A stretch of 64,000 nucleotides of DNA, taken from positions 25,755,067 to 25,819,066 of the forward strand of contig NC_085865.1 in NCBI RefSeq assembly GCF_034702125.1, given 5' to 3'. This document shows positions 38,330 through 49,243 of this stretch, in pieces. Below the pieces are notes generated by a model. It was not told the origin of the DNA, ran no database searches, and was given only the letters and a program-made list of their open reading frames with translations. This DNA comes from Engraulis encrasicolus. Its lineage: Eukaryota; Chordata; Actinopteri; Clupeiformes; Engraulidae. Numbering within the stretch: the stretch's first letter is position 1; each line of letters starts with the position of its first letter. A program made the position numbers and the translations under genes.

Positions 38330-38695
38330 CTCCTTTGCTTCCTTTAAGAGCAGCAGCCTCAGGCTATTTGCGTCACGTTCGCCAGAGTAATTACCAGACT
38401 ATTTAATACACTAGCAGGGCAATCAGAGGGGTGATAACACACAATTAAGATTGTGTTCCCAGATTAAGACGTCGTCAAAATACATGAGCAGCAGCGTCGC
38501 TCGCCCCCTCACTCTGTCCCTCAAGATAAAGTGGCCCATCTCGCGAAATGTCAAACTGTATAACGATTTAATCGGATTGTTTTCAATTAATATGCATGTC
38601 GGTCGCGAGGAGTCCCTGCATACGCCTGGCACCACTGACGTTGATAAATTGTGCTCATCTCGAGTGGAATTTGTCCGAGACACTCCATTTGGTTG
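38330..38695. other. Candidate conserved non-coding block
   Basis: Among the most enhancer-like blocks here. It contains GTAATTAC (38397-38404), ACACAATTAAGATTGTG, ACGATTTAATCGGATTG, TCAATTAATATGCATGTC and GTTGATAAATTG. It also keeps many CpGs in otherwise AT-rich sequence, which is unusual for neutral fish DNA. No exon signature was seen. Confidence 0.4.
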
Positions 38696-38939
38696 AGTGT
38701 CGCCTTCAAGTTCCCCACAACCTCATCCCACCCGAGCCACACTCCCACACCTCTACACACACACTCTCTCTTTCTTCTCTTTCTTTCTTTGCTCTTTTTT
38801 CATCAATCTTCCTTCCTCACCATTTCTGTTTCTCTCTTTCACCCCCCCCAAAAATTCTGCCTGTAAGCGATGCACAATATTAAACTCAACCCACCCGCAC
38901 CCCCCCCATAACCATCATCACCCAAACGCCCCAAAACCT

Positions 38940-39060
38940 ATAGGATTAGGGCGACATGTCAGTCTTGAGAGGAACAATAATGTGAAAGGGCATCGATATA
39001 AATAGTGCGCTGGGATATAATTGTTTGTCATGTCATTTCTTCCCCCCTGCTTAAAGCTTC
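38940..39060. other. Small candidate conserved block
   Basis: Contains GAGGAACAATAATGTG (SOX-like core), ATCGATATAAATAG and GATATAATTGTTTGTC in repeat-free sequence next to the GA array. Confidence 0.25.
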
Positions 39061-39248
39061 AGAGAGCCCTGGGAGTCCTGTAGGAGGCAAGCAGACAGCC
39101 ACGCCTGGCAGGCAGGCGCCCAGGGAGGCCGGTGTGGGTGTGGGTGGATGGGGGGCTTTGTGCACCAGGGGACGTCTGTTTGCCGGGCCATGGGTCTCTG
39201 GAGACACTGGGTGTCTAGTGCATTTTACCGGGTTAGCATGCCAGAGAC

Positions 39249-39251
<3 letters not shown>

Positions 39252-39332
<81 letters not shown>

Positions 39333-39370
39333 AGAGAGAGAGAGCGCGAGAGAGAGAGAGAGAGAGAGCG
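39252..39370. repeat. (GA)n microsatellite with GCGC interruptions
   Basis: About 76 bp of perfect GA is followed by two GCGCGA interruptions and further GA. Confidence 0.96.
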
Positions 39371-39573
39371 GGAGGGAGGGAAAGGGTAGGCCTAATGGCT
39401 CTATCAGAAATACAAATATGTATGAATGTGAAAATTAACACCCATAACGCAAGTGATTGCTGTTTCAGAGTGCTGCGTGCGCATGACACAAATTCTTCGC
39501 AGACCGTCTTTGTATGCACACTCTTTATTAGAGAAGTGAATGAATTGCCGATGTCTTTTTGCACAGCTGGTAA

Positions 39574-39719
<146 letters not shown>

Positions 39720-39957
39720 GCCAGTGCAGCACGCACACTCTGTTTTACTGAGCAGGCTGCGCGGTCACATTTGAGCAGACTGTTCCATCTAGCCTGGGGG
39801 ACTACAGTACCCACTGTTTTAAGATTAAAACATCCAGTGTCATTTCTTGCTCTACTGGCTGCTTCAAACACTACCACCAACCTCTATTCCTCCATCACTG
39901 AAGGAAAAAGGAAAAGACACAGAAAAAAGAAAAAAAATTAAATATGAATTTTAACCC

Positions 39958-40047
39958 ACCCACACACACTGTACACACACATGCACACACATGCACACGC
40001 ACACACACACATACACACACATGCACGCGCGCACAAACACACACACC
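39958..40047. repeat. Degenerate (CA)n with ATGC/CGCG interruptions
   Basis: CACACA units are interrupted by TGCACA, CATGCACA and GCGCGC words. Confidence 0.85.
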
Positions 40048-40333
40048 CTTCAGAGCTGATTATCAAGCCGCTGCCTTTCACTGGGCCCATGTTTCATGGT
40101 GGTCCCAGGAGCCAGCCACCAAAGACGGGGGCAGACTAGGAGGGGATAGGATCAGCCTGCGTTGTACTTGTGTAGTCAAGCCATTGTTCCGCCCAGGCAC
40201 AAAAGGTGATGCTTGGCTGAGTCCTTTTTTTTAATGCTTTTTTATCCTAGGACGTGTGTGGTGGTTCCTTGGTGGCTGGCAGTACAAGTGTGCAGTGCTG
40301 GTGAGTATGTGTGTGTGTGTGTATGGGAAGGGG

Positions 40334-40499
<166 letters not shown>

Positions 40500-40584
40500 A
40501 CATACAGTTAGATCGAGAGAGAAAAGGCCGATAGAGAAAGTGTGTGCATGCAAGATACAAAAACACACATAAAGGAAGTGTAAG

Positions 40585-40772
40585 TGGGTATGCAGGTGTG
40601 TGTGTACATGTGAGTAAATGCGCATAACAGAATAAGCGTGTATGTGTGATGAGAGTGAGTGTGTGTGTGTGTGTGTGAGAGAGAGAGAAACTATGTGTGT
40701 GTATATGCGCGCATGTGCGTGTGTGCATACAGCTGTGTGTACAAGTATGCGAGTGTGTACATACCTGTGTGA

Positions 40773-40803
<31 letters not shown>

Positions 40804-40820
40804 TGCGTGCGTGTGTGTGT
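40585..40820. repeat. Degenerate TG/GA region with (TGCG)n
   Basis: GT-rich words, a (TG)n-(GA)n junction at 40656-40688, and (TGCG)7 at 40784-40812 that passes into (TG)n. The order TG, TGCG, TG parallels the other compound arrays. Confidence 0.85.
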
Positions 40821-41298
40821 GCGAATGGTACACGCTCACAAGTGAATGTGTGCGTTGAGTTTGAGCTCCTGCATTGTCAGCAATCAGAGCGCAGGGCAGC
40901 GGCGAGATAGTGAGATGGGCTAGATCGCTAGACGCCCGGAGATGGGATGGGATGCCTGGGAGAGAGGCTCTCTTTTCTAATGGAGCCATCAGTCAAGCAC
41001 CTGTCCTGCTCCCCACACCTTAGGGCCATCCCCCCTTAATACTGGAGGAGCCGGCACGTAAGCACCCACACTGCCAGGCCATTTGTCAAAATGTGTCCGA
41101 GGCCGAGGCTGAGCACCGAGAACTTGTGCAGTGTGCAATGCACGCTTGCGGTCGTTAGGAGAAAAATACATCCAAGTGCGGTGTATTGCAGTAGACAGGC
41201 CAGGCTGTGGTTGTAGATCTAAAAGTTTAAAAGGGGGTGTGTAAAAGCCCACTGGAGGGCCGAGGACAAACTTCGGTTACGTAAGGGATAACGGCCGA
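40821..41298. other. Unannotated non-coding sequence
   Basis: Mixed composition with no gene recognised. Confidence 0.35.
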
Positions 41299-41420
41299 CG
41301 AGGTGATCGGTTATACGAGGCTAATAGCGAGGCGGCGGCTCCGAAATCTGGCGACGTGCGCAGCGCGGACACAGAGTTGCCTCCGCCAAGCCATTTACCT
41401 CGTATAACCGGTCGACCTCG
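41299..41420. mobile_element. CpG-rich inverted repeat, possible MITE
   Basis: CGAGGTGATCGGTTATACGA (41299-41318) pairs with TCGTATAACCGGTCGACCTCG (starts 41400) through a one-base gap and one mismatch, giving arms of about 22 bp. The 77-nt loop contains GGCGGCGGCTCCG and GCGACGTGCGCAGCGCGG. I count 19 CpG in 140 bp (41281-41420), far above the surroundings. It could be the ends of a small DNA element or a structured RNA gene. No known RNA family was recognised. Confidence 0.5.
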
Positions 41421-42104
41421 AAGGCCTTTATTCAGCTTATCTGCCGCTACGGTAGACCTACTTTTTTTACTCTCTTACTGTCTGTACAGTTGTAGGAACC
41501 ATGTCAACTGCACCAGAATCTTGTGGGCAAGATAGACGCGTTGCTATGCAGGCGTCGCGTCTAGAATTTTTGTTTGGCACACCGACGTTGTCATTATTTA
41601 ATTTTCCATAGATAATGTGCATGACTTCCTTAGATACCATGCTTTTTCCAAGCTTTCCAAGCAAAGCTTATATGCGCGTCTAACGCTTGACGCACGCTTG
41701 GCGCCTGACCGGTTCTCAGGGATTAATGGCCACCCCATCAGCCAATCAGAAAAGAGAATTCCATTGCGTAGGCAGAGAATATCAATTTGTAAGACAGGAT
41801 GTAAATAACAGCTTTGATTTTCAGCTGATAGGATTGTGTTGAAGTAATGCTGGGCAGTTCATCATCAATCGTGCCATGTAATGGTGATAGTAATAAAACT
41901 GTGGTCAATCAAGATGAGCTTTGTCCATGAAAGTTATTGACATCATAGTAGAAAAGTTGTATTAAGTAGGCCTAGTAATTACAACACTAGTAGTATGATA
42001 TTACAGAGTTTACACCATGTAATTATATTATACCACTTGTGTTGAAATTACATCTGTAAGAGTACTTCTACCCTATGCAACTCTGCGACAGTTATACAAT
42101 GTCA
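41421..42104. other. Non-coding sequence without recognised features
   Basis: The 41610-41710 part has repeated AAGCTT and GCGCGTC/GACGC words but no clear structure. The rest is AT-rich. Confidence 0.35.
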
Positions 42105-42245
42105 CTCTCATGGCCGAATTATCCATAAGGGCCAGCGGCACAGTGCCCAGGGTCACCAGGCATTTTTGACCGGTGAGGGGGCACCACAAGACACATAAGG
42201 GGGCACCAGTGAGGGGTAGAGCCCAGGGGCACTGGGCATTCTGTG
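42105..42245. repeat. Dispersed-repeat-like segment with CACTGTGCC/GGCACTGGGC words
   Basis: CATGGCCGAATTATCCATAA is followed by GGCACAGTGCCCAGGG, then GGGGGCACCA twice (42177 and 42199), then GGGGCACTGGGCATTC. The alternation of GGGCAC and its near-complement suggests a degraded repetitive element. The family was not identified. Confidence 0.45.
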
Positions 42246-42775
42246 GCAGTTGGTTGATAATGGCCAAAGTGGCACGGAACAGGTGAAGTCGGTACGTGAG
42301 GTTGCTGGTGCGTTCAGACACTCATCTAAAATTAGCATGCTCTGAAACTGGAAGTACTGTATGAGGGGGCGGAAACTGGGATATTGGATGATGTGAGGAT
42401 ATAAGTTACGTTCCCTTTTTTACCATCTCCCAGTCCTACAGCACATCTGATAATCCAAAAAAACCAAAAGGGTATAAATATGATGGTGCCCGTCTATTTC
42501 CAATCCTCTGTAGTACTTATGGTTGTTTTCTCCCTTAACCGCATCATACACCCCTTTCTCCATCCCGCTTCCCCCTCACTGCTTTTTTGTTTGTTTAGAC
42601 ACGCCAGGGTGTGACATCCATGGGATGTCTGTCGTGCTCATGTCTGCAGATGTCTGCATCCACAGCTTGGAAAGTGGTAGCACCTTCATCTTGTTGTAGT
42701 TATGCAGCAGGCATGTCCGTGTTCTCCAAGGCCACCATCCTTACCCACACTGCCCTTCTGATGAGGTGTGTGCAT

Positions 42776-42817
42776 GACTGGATTGGTCATATGGCATACA
42801 GGGCATTTGCCTGGTGG
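42776..42817 (+). repeat. Dispersed hairpin repeat, copy 3
   Basis: GACTGGATTGGTCATATGGC, ATACAGGGCATTTGCCTGGT and GGA keep the order of the copies at 6708-6756 (reverse) and 15115-15156. The central hairpin is CAGGGCATTTGCCTG. Confidence 0.55.
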
Positions 42818-43497
42818 ATATTGGATGATTTTGGCCTGGCCCTTCTCTCAATGGTATCCATCCTCATGCCGCCACAGCAGGCCTCTCTGAGATAGTCAGA
42901 TATAAATAAAGCTTTTCTGGCTGTTGCAGTCAAAATATATCATGTAACTAAAAATGTTGTGACAGGCTTCATTGTTCCTCTAAATGCCTGGTTAAGCGGT
43001 CTTGGTTTAAAATGCCCGGCACAAATATGTTGACCCAAACCAGCCCTGGGCGAGTGTCCCGTCAGGCAGGGCCGCTGAACCCCCATGTTACATTCCGCAG
43101 CCCAAACACCCCCTTCCCCCAACCCCCGTCCATCGGTCCATCTCGTCCTCTCTCCACCCGCCCGAAACAAAAACCAGCACCTCCTCTCATCACCTCGTGC
43201 CACACACTCTCTCAAGCGGTCAAGGCAACGAGGTGTGCCACAGGCTGGACAGAAAGCTGTGAATACTGAGCTACCGAGCCAGCCGAGCTACTGCTAAGGT
43301 ACAGCATGGCAACAATTGCTACAAAATCACTCTACTACTCGTCTTGCTTACATACACGTACACAGTGTTTAAATTGGCTTTTGGGAGGTGGGGGAGCCCT
43401 TCCCTCGCGGTCAAAAAATCAAAAAAAGCTTTTTTTACATCGCCCCATCAGACAAATAGGCTACATGTATTCTGTGAAGTTATTGCCTATAGCTTAA
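42818..43497. other. Unannotated non-coding sequence
   Basis: No feature recognised. Small frames across 42940-43297 lack domains. Confidence 0.35.
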
Positions 43498-43535
43498 TTT
43501 TTTTTTTTTAATTTTTTTTTTTTATTTTTTTTTTT
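43498..43535 (+). repeat. T-rich homopolymer tract
   Basis: Three runs of 10-13 T are separated by AA or A. They directly precede the LINE-like 3' end. Confidence 0.9.
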
Positions 43536-43559
43536 AGGAAAAGCACAAAAGCACAACAG

Positions 43560-43813
43560 ATACCTCTTAATGTATGTCCTCTACAAGTCTTCTGTTGTCC
43601 AGTCTTGCACTTTAAATGTCTGTATGAGCACTGTCTATGTCCATACTGTCATAAGTCCATGTATAAGTACTGTCTATGTCTATACTGTCTATGTCCTTAC
43701 CTAGATTAGTCTATGTCTAATGGGAAAGCAAGAAATGTAATTTCAAATTCTTTGTATGACCAGTGCATGTAAAGAAATTGACAATAAAACCTACTTGACT
43801 TGACTTGACTTGA
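43560..43813 (+). mobile_element. LINE-like 3' end with (ACTTG)n tail
   Basis: Repeated CTGTCTATGTC / ATACTGTC words are followed by AAATTGACAATAAAACC and four copies of ACTTG (43793-43812). A 3' untranslated region ending in a polyadenylation-like AATAAA and a short microsatellite tail is typical of fish L2/CR1-type LINEs, from memory. No reverse transcriptase sequence remains. The 5' boundary is arbitrary. Confidence 0.5.
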
Positions 43814-44887
43814 ATTAATACCATACATAAATCAATATATTACTCAGCTATGAGAAAAACAGCAAGGTACCCTCACTCCTTGTTCACTGTATTAGGTTGC
43901 TAAAAAAATAGCTAAACAGTTAGACCAGTATCACACCTGATGCAGGCTAAGTTACTTTTTAATATCCTCTCCTGTCAGTTGGCAACAGCATTCTGTTGGA
44001 CAGCCAGTACAGCAGGACAAAAAAGCTTTCTAATTCTGACCACCATTACTGCCACCATCAAGCTACAACAATGTAGGCCTAGCTAGGACATTGTAAAGAA
44101 AACACCACATCAGAAGCCTATTAAGAATTCATACTGATGTGAAGAACAATTTATTTTAAAAGATCACGAGTTTAATTTTAATTCTCCTATAATGCCATGG
44201 GTTTAGCATGCATTTATTAGCTCGTTTTATGCCTAATAAGTAACAAAGTTAAAAGAATAAAAATGCATGCTTAGGCTATGCTGTTCTATTAAATGCAGTG
44301 AAAGTGAGAGCTGTCACTTTAAATCAGGCGGAGTCTGCAGAGAATCTTCTCGAGCACGTCTCTTCTTTACAGATTGACTGATTATTAGGAACGTTCTTAT
44401 TTCAGTAGTAGGCCAAGTTAGTTCAGCTATTTCAGTCCGTGCATAGGCTATGTTTTAGTTGCATCCTAAGACTGAGGAACTCTGAGATACTGGGCACATG
44501 GGAATGTTTTTCTAAGCAAATGAGAACATTACCCTGACCTAGCCATATGAAATCATATAAAATCGGCGTTCTGGGTAGCCCAAAACGAGTTTTTTTGAGT
44601 ATGGGTTCCAGAGTGGGAAAATCGAGTAACGCAGTCGTCTGCGTTGTCATTGTTCCAGCCAAAACGGATTTGTTTACATCTGCGTGACAGCCACATGGCC
44701 AAAACCAGTGTGGCTTTGCACACAACATTAATTCCATGCACAATGGCATCATCATACAACTGTTTGTGTGGACTGTGGAGGCTCTCTTTCATTTCTACCT
44801 CCCCCAATATTTTATGTTTCAAACTGCCGTGTGGGTCACTCATGTTAAAAATCCCCAGTCCATATTTTAATGGGGTCGTGTAGCCTA
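43814..44887. other. Non-coding sequence rich in TAGGCTA-type words
   Basis: TAGGCCTA-type words occur at about 44071, 44273, 44445 and 44881, and short AT-rich stretches are common. The 107- and 127-codon minus-strand frames at 44432-44936 have no recognisable domain. Confidence 0.35.
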
Positions 44888-45114
44888 GGTTATCTGTAGG
44901 GGTGTAAATCACAGCCTCCATGACGATACGATTCAATATCGATATCTTATTATTCGATGCGAAGTGATTCGATTATTTTCGATACTTAACAATGCCCCAC
45001 GATACGATACAATTCGATTCGATTAAAGTTTTTTCCCAATTACTTTTCCACTTCTATTAAGTTACTGGGCTGGGGCCAGCGATTCGATTCTTTTCAATAC
45101 TTAAGAATGCCCCA
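44888..45114. mobile_element. hAT-like fragment with direct repeat
   Basis: TGTAGGGGTGTAAATCACAG at the left edge and the many GATACGATTC / TATCGATAT words resemble the ends of non-autonomous hAT elements in vertebrates, from memory. A 34-bp segment at 44966-44999 (GATTCGATTATTTTCGATAC and on) recurs at 45081-45114 with four mismatches. No matching right terminal repeat was found, so this is a fragment. Confidence 0.5.
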
Positions 45115-45539
45115 AGACGCTTTTCTATACAAGTGGAAACGCAGCGCGGGAACAACAGAAATTCCAGAGCCGTACGGAAAACTTTCCATTATCAAGCAAA
45201 ATTTGCGAAAGGACCGTCATGTTTGGGGACATTTGGACAAGTATAACGGATAAAGATTCAGTAACTAGAATTATTTTGAGCAGCCTAACCTTTGAACACC
45301 TATTTCTAAAACGTGAGGATATTAGGACACAGAAGACGTCGCCAAATCAGCTGGGAACCGTAACCGGTTGGTAAATTCTCTTTTTCCAAATAGCCCACTG
45401 CAAAGTGTGTTACCATCACAGGCTGTGTTACTGTCTTATACTTAATGAATCTCCCCCAACAAAGAAACTCTGCGGGGTGTGGTCTTTGCGTTATGATGAC
45501 AGAGTTGCGTTTGAGGAGAAAAGACGCACACTAGTATTT

Positions 45540-45663
45540 GATAACTAGCGGTCCTCCCACGGCCCTCGCGGCCCACTGGTGTGAAACTGAAAGTTATCTG
45601 CGGCCCTGGAGGTTGTGATCGCGACCCAACTTTGGTCCGCGGCCCTACGGTTAAGAATCTCTG
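45540..45663. mobile_element. Possible hAT-derived repeat end
   Basis: GGTCCTCCCACGGCCCTCGC and later GTCCGCGGCCCTACGG lead to GGTTAAGAATCTCTG. This resembles the complement of a CAGTGGTTCTCAACC-type hAT end remembered from vertebrates. The left end was not found. Confidence 0.35.
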
Positions 45664-45751
45664 CTCTACTGCCACAACATCCTGGCATCTCTGTCCAGAG
45701 CAAGCCTTTGTCCTGCTACTCTACATCAGGTGCACAGCCTTTCCCCCGTCC

Positions 45752-46011
45752 TCCAACCTGGTACCTCATTGTCCACAAGGGTCAAGTCAGTTTTATATTG
45801 AATATGTATTTATTTAACATTCAAAACACAAACGTGATATAGTACAATAACCCTTGCTGTCAAACCATCATTGAAGCAGAACCAAATGTGTCACAAGGCT
45901 TAATTTCTGTCCGATGTATCACATTGTTTATATCACACCATTTGTAGTATTTTGAAAGTTAAATGAACGTTCAATATAAAACTGACATTACCCAAGTCGA
46001 CAACGAGGCAC
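45752..46011. mobile_element. Foldback element (MITE-like), about 255 bp
   Basis: The inner core GTCAGTTTTATATTGAA (45785-45801) is perfectly complementary to TTCAATATAAAACTGAC (45970-45986). Arms extend outward through GTACCTCATTGTCCAC against GTCGACAACGAGGCAC, and inward through TTATTTAACATTCAAAA against TTTTGAAAGTTAAATGAA, giving about 70 bp per arm. The interior (about 110 bp) is non-coding. Target-site duplication is not clear. Confidence 0.75.
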
Positions 46012-46167
46012 AAGGTCAAAGGACAGAGAAGAGAAAACAATGAGAATTTGGGGAAACGATTAGCAGTCCATTGTGTAATACATCAGGTCGACAGAGTCCC
46101 TCCCTCGAGTGTATTTGAAGCTCATCCTATAAGTGTGTTTAATGTTCCCCTGAGAAGAGAAGACTCC

Positions 46168-46191
46168 AGCAGCAGCAGCAGCAGCAGCAGG
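46168..46191 (+). repeat. (CAG)8 trinucleotide repeat
   Basis: Eight perfect CAG units. The frame through them (46048-46347) reads poly-Ser but has no supporting coding features. Confidence 0.93.
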
Positions 46192-46339
46192 TTGAAAGGA
46201 AAGAAGGTGATGGGGGGAAAGAATCACACCCAGAAAGTCATTTTTAGAGGCGTACACACACTCCAGACAGCCTTGGATCCTTGTGAGATAGGAGAGTCAC
46301 ATATGGGGTGTGAAGACACAGCGTTAAATTGTTTGACTT

Positions 46340-47135
46340 GTTGGTAGTAATCAGGGATTAGACTTCATCAGCACTCCTGGCGTATGTGTGGTCTCCACGG
46401 GGCCGACGGCGTTGACATTTGCGTTTTTAAGACATTACAGTTTCTCTAGGTGTCTGGAGGCCTCTAAAAACAAGCAAAGATGCCGTCTTAACGTGCCAAA
46501 AAGAGAAAAGGGGTGAAAAATATAATAAACAGCAGCTGAAAATCCCCAAGAATAAATACGGAGAAAAACACAGATAGCGTGTAGACACGTTTTCCCAACA
46601 CATCTTGTGGGTAAACAAATGTTGCCTCTGGGTAAAATTTAATATGTACACAGCTGCTCCAAATACATTACAACACTTGCAGCAATGAAAGAAGGCAAAA
46701 GGGCATATTTAGGGGGATGGAATTTGTTTCAAGTAAAAAGGGAAAAAAAAGAAAACTCTGGTTTGACAGTATGGATCTACTTTACACTTTAAGTCCGGCC
46801 ACCTCCTCCCTCTACGCTTCGCTTCCTTTTTTTCTTTAAAAAAAAAGGCATGGGCTCCTCCGCCTTTTCAATCCTTTCCCAAGCGATCGTCTGCTTGTTT
46901 GAAGAGTTCCCTGATCAAAGACTTCGGCCTCAGATCTCCTTTATTAGATTTTACACTTGCTCCGCGGGGAAGCAGGAAACAATACTAAACACCACACTTT
47001 GAGTCAATACATTTTTTTTTCCCACAGATCGATCACGTTCGCATCGGAGGCTCCGTAGTAGTGATGCATCAAACAACCCTGGCCACTAATTCAATCAATT
47101 TCTAATGTCCTTTCAAAAAGAAAAATAAACCTACT
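46340..47135. other. Candidate conserved non-coding region
   Basis: Mostly repeat-free apart from short A/T runs. Words include AGGGATTAGACTTCATC (bicoid/OTX-like GATTA), CTGATCAAAGAC (TCF/LEF-like ATCAAAG), GGAAACAATACTAAAC and CACTAATTCAATCAATTTC. Conservation is untested. Confidence 0.3.
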
Positions 47136-47409
47136 TCCGGGTTCGTCTATGTGTTCTTCCCAATGTGTGTCCTGGGATTTAAAGGTTACATTTCTCTATT
47201 ACATTTCTCCTCAGGCTAAATAGTAATAAAATATGTAGTTTTAGTTTACGGTCATGTTTGGTGTTTCAAGTTATGGTGTGATCTCTCACATTTGCCCATG
47301 CTTGTGGTTTGAAGGGGTGACATAGTCCATCACTTGCCAGGGGTGTAAGTTTGCTATGGGAAGAGTTCTGCATGAATGGGATCTGGGCAACAAGCCAAAT
47401 GAATAGCAA

Positions 47410-47522
47410 ATCTCTCTCTCTCTCGCTCTCTCTCTCTCGCTCTCTCTCTCTCGCTCGCTCTCTCTCTTGCTCTCTCTCTTGCTCTCTCTCTCTCGCTCTC
47501 TCACTCTCTCTTGCTCTCTCCC
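47410..47522. repeat. (CT)n with regular CTCG and CTTG interruptions
   Basis: CT units are interrupted by G at 47424, 47438, 47452, 47456 and 47468-47515, often 10-14 bp apart. This gives a higher-order periodicity unlike the pure CT arrays elsewhere. Confidence 0.92.
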
Positions 47523-47539
47523 CTCAGAAGGCCATGCTG

Positions 47540-48180
47540 TTCGCTCTTCATTAGACCAGACACGCGGGATATTGCGGATTAGATTTTAATAATGCTGCCA
47601 GATCTCCGCCATTACTCCATGTCTTTCCTCGCCGGCCTTTCTCTTGCAGATGCACACAATCGCTTCCTGTGATGTGCCTTTTCTTTACATGCCTTTGTGG
47701 AGCTGTCACAAAAATGCCCCCTCCTTACCAAACGTGTCCTTCCTTCAAGGGCTATCAGGTGTCACTGGCACCCTGGCACAAAGGCCTGTTGTCCCTCTCA
47801 CAACATAACTAATGTAGTGCTCCTCTCTTGATGAAAAGCAGTTCCATCTTCACATATTTTAATGTGGTGATGTTTTAGATATCCTCGCTCGCTTAGCGGT
47901 TAGTGGCTGCGGCCGCTTGAGGCAAGCGGCGCAACTGTTCTTTGGAGAGTTATTTAACCTCACTACGTGATTTCATTCCTCCTGGAAGCTTGCAAGAGGA
48001 AGGTTCCTTTTCTCTTTTTTTGTTTGAAGTGGCAGTGGCTGGGGTGTGCGAATGACTCGGTCCACGGAACAAACACAGCCTTGAGTTCCTTAACAAATCT
48101 AATCTCTCTTAATACAGTCTAATGCCATGACCTTGTTTTTTTTTTCTTCAAGGAAACGCATTGGCCACCGCAAGACAAAA
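47540..48180. other. Candidate conserved non-coding block
   Basis: TTGCGGATTAGATTTTAATAA near 47573 and CTAATCTCTCTTAATACAGT near 48100 are homeodomain-like. There are no simple repeats except a T run at 48138. Weak evidence. Confidence 0.25.
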
Positions 48181-48204
48181 GCGGGGGTCTCAATGAGGGC
48201 GGGA

Positions 48205-48260
48205 GTTGAGAGAAAGACAGAGAGAGAGAGAGGGGCACGGGGGCGAGAGACACGCACAGA
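48205..48260. repeat. Short degenerate GA tract
   Basis: GAGAGAAAGACAGAGAGAGA units are followed by G-rich and GAGACACG sequence. Confidence 0.75.
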
Positions 48261-48745
48261 GACTAAGGCAACTGTTTTCCAGCCTCCCGGGTTAATAACC
48301 TCTTAGCCCAGGGGCTCGGTCCTGGCCTGCCAATGAAAGCCAGAGGTTAGGGTTCCATTTTCCTTCCCTGTTGCTGCGTCACCATGACAACGGATATAGA
48401 AATCACAGGAGTGACTAGGAGGGTGACAGGGGTGGCATTAGGGAGGGTGAGTAGGTGACATACACATGGCAGCTCTCGCTGGAGTGACACATAACAGGCT
48501 ACGGGAGTCTCTTGCTCGGTCAAGGGTACGCATTAAAGGGGAGAGGCAAGACAAGGAAGCTGAACTGGCAAGGAGAATAAGTGTGATGGCTCGAGTGAAA
48601 GAGGGGACGATAACAGGGCCAAAATATACTTCTGCCTCTCTGTACGCACATCCACTGCTGAAAACAAGATGGAGTGACTCCATTGGTCGTTGAGTTGATG
48701 GTTAGACTACTGAGTCAGGTAGGAAGTGCCAATGGCAACCAAGGA

Positions 48746-49053
48746 GCCACTGAGTGCGTTTTAATATGTGACCTTGCCTCCTCCACTTGCCTCCTCCACT
48801 TGCTTCTCGTCATGATGACATCACTGACAACAGCATTATATTTCAATATCTTGCAAAAGCTCAATTGTAAAGTCTTTTTCTCATTTGCAATTGGGATGGT
48901 GAATGAAAAACAGTCCCTCAAAAGTTGTTGTGGCGAGGCTGACAGCTGGGAAACTTTATCGTTTTCTCCACGGAGGAGGGGCCAGGAGGCGGGACGAGGA
49001 GACAAGCACAAGTGGAGGAGGCAAGGTCACATATTGGGATGCACCCACTGTCT
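48746..49053. mobile_element. Foldback element (MITE-like), about 308 bp
   Basis: A perfect 27-bp inverted repeat lies at 48763-48789 (AATATGTGACCTTGCCTCCT and on) and 49009-49035. Arms extend outward as CACTGAGTGCGTTTT against the complement of GGGATGCACCCACTG, and inward through CTTCTCGTC. Inside the left arm CCTCCTCCACTTG is tandemly repeated. There is no coding capacity. The right end is followed within 6 bp by a run of 12 G. Confidence 0.8.
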
Positions 49054-49058
49054 GTGAA

Positions 49059-49070
49059 GGGGGGGGGGGG
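49059..49070 (+). repeat. Poly-G run (12)
   Basis: Twelve consecutive G just outside the foldback element. Two similar runs follow within 350 bp. Confidence 0.9.
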
Positions 49071-49214
49071 TGTTTGCAGTCCCCCTCAGGAGCACACATT
49101 TCCCTCGCGAGCGCTAGAAGCAGATCGCAGGTTTCTGTTTACTACTTTGTTTGTGTACATGTGTGAGTGAGTTTGTTTGTTTTAATTTAACCAGGAATTA
49201 AATATTCAGTGCAA

Positions 49215-49243
49215 ATGTGTGTGTGTGTGTGTGGGGGGGGGGG
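49215..49243 (+). repeat. (TG)n followed by poly-G (11)
   Basis: About nine TG units run into eleven G. Confidence 0.9.

Noticed and set aside
44432..44936. 107- and 127-codon minus-strand frames near the hAT-like fragment
   Set aside because: No transposase motif recognised; the overlap of two frames suggests chance.
46168..46191. Polyserine/polyglutamine coding repeat
   Set aside because: (CAG)8 sits in a short frame without other coding evidence.
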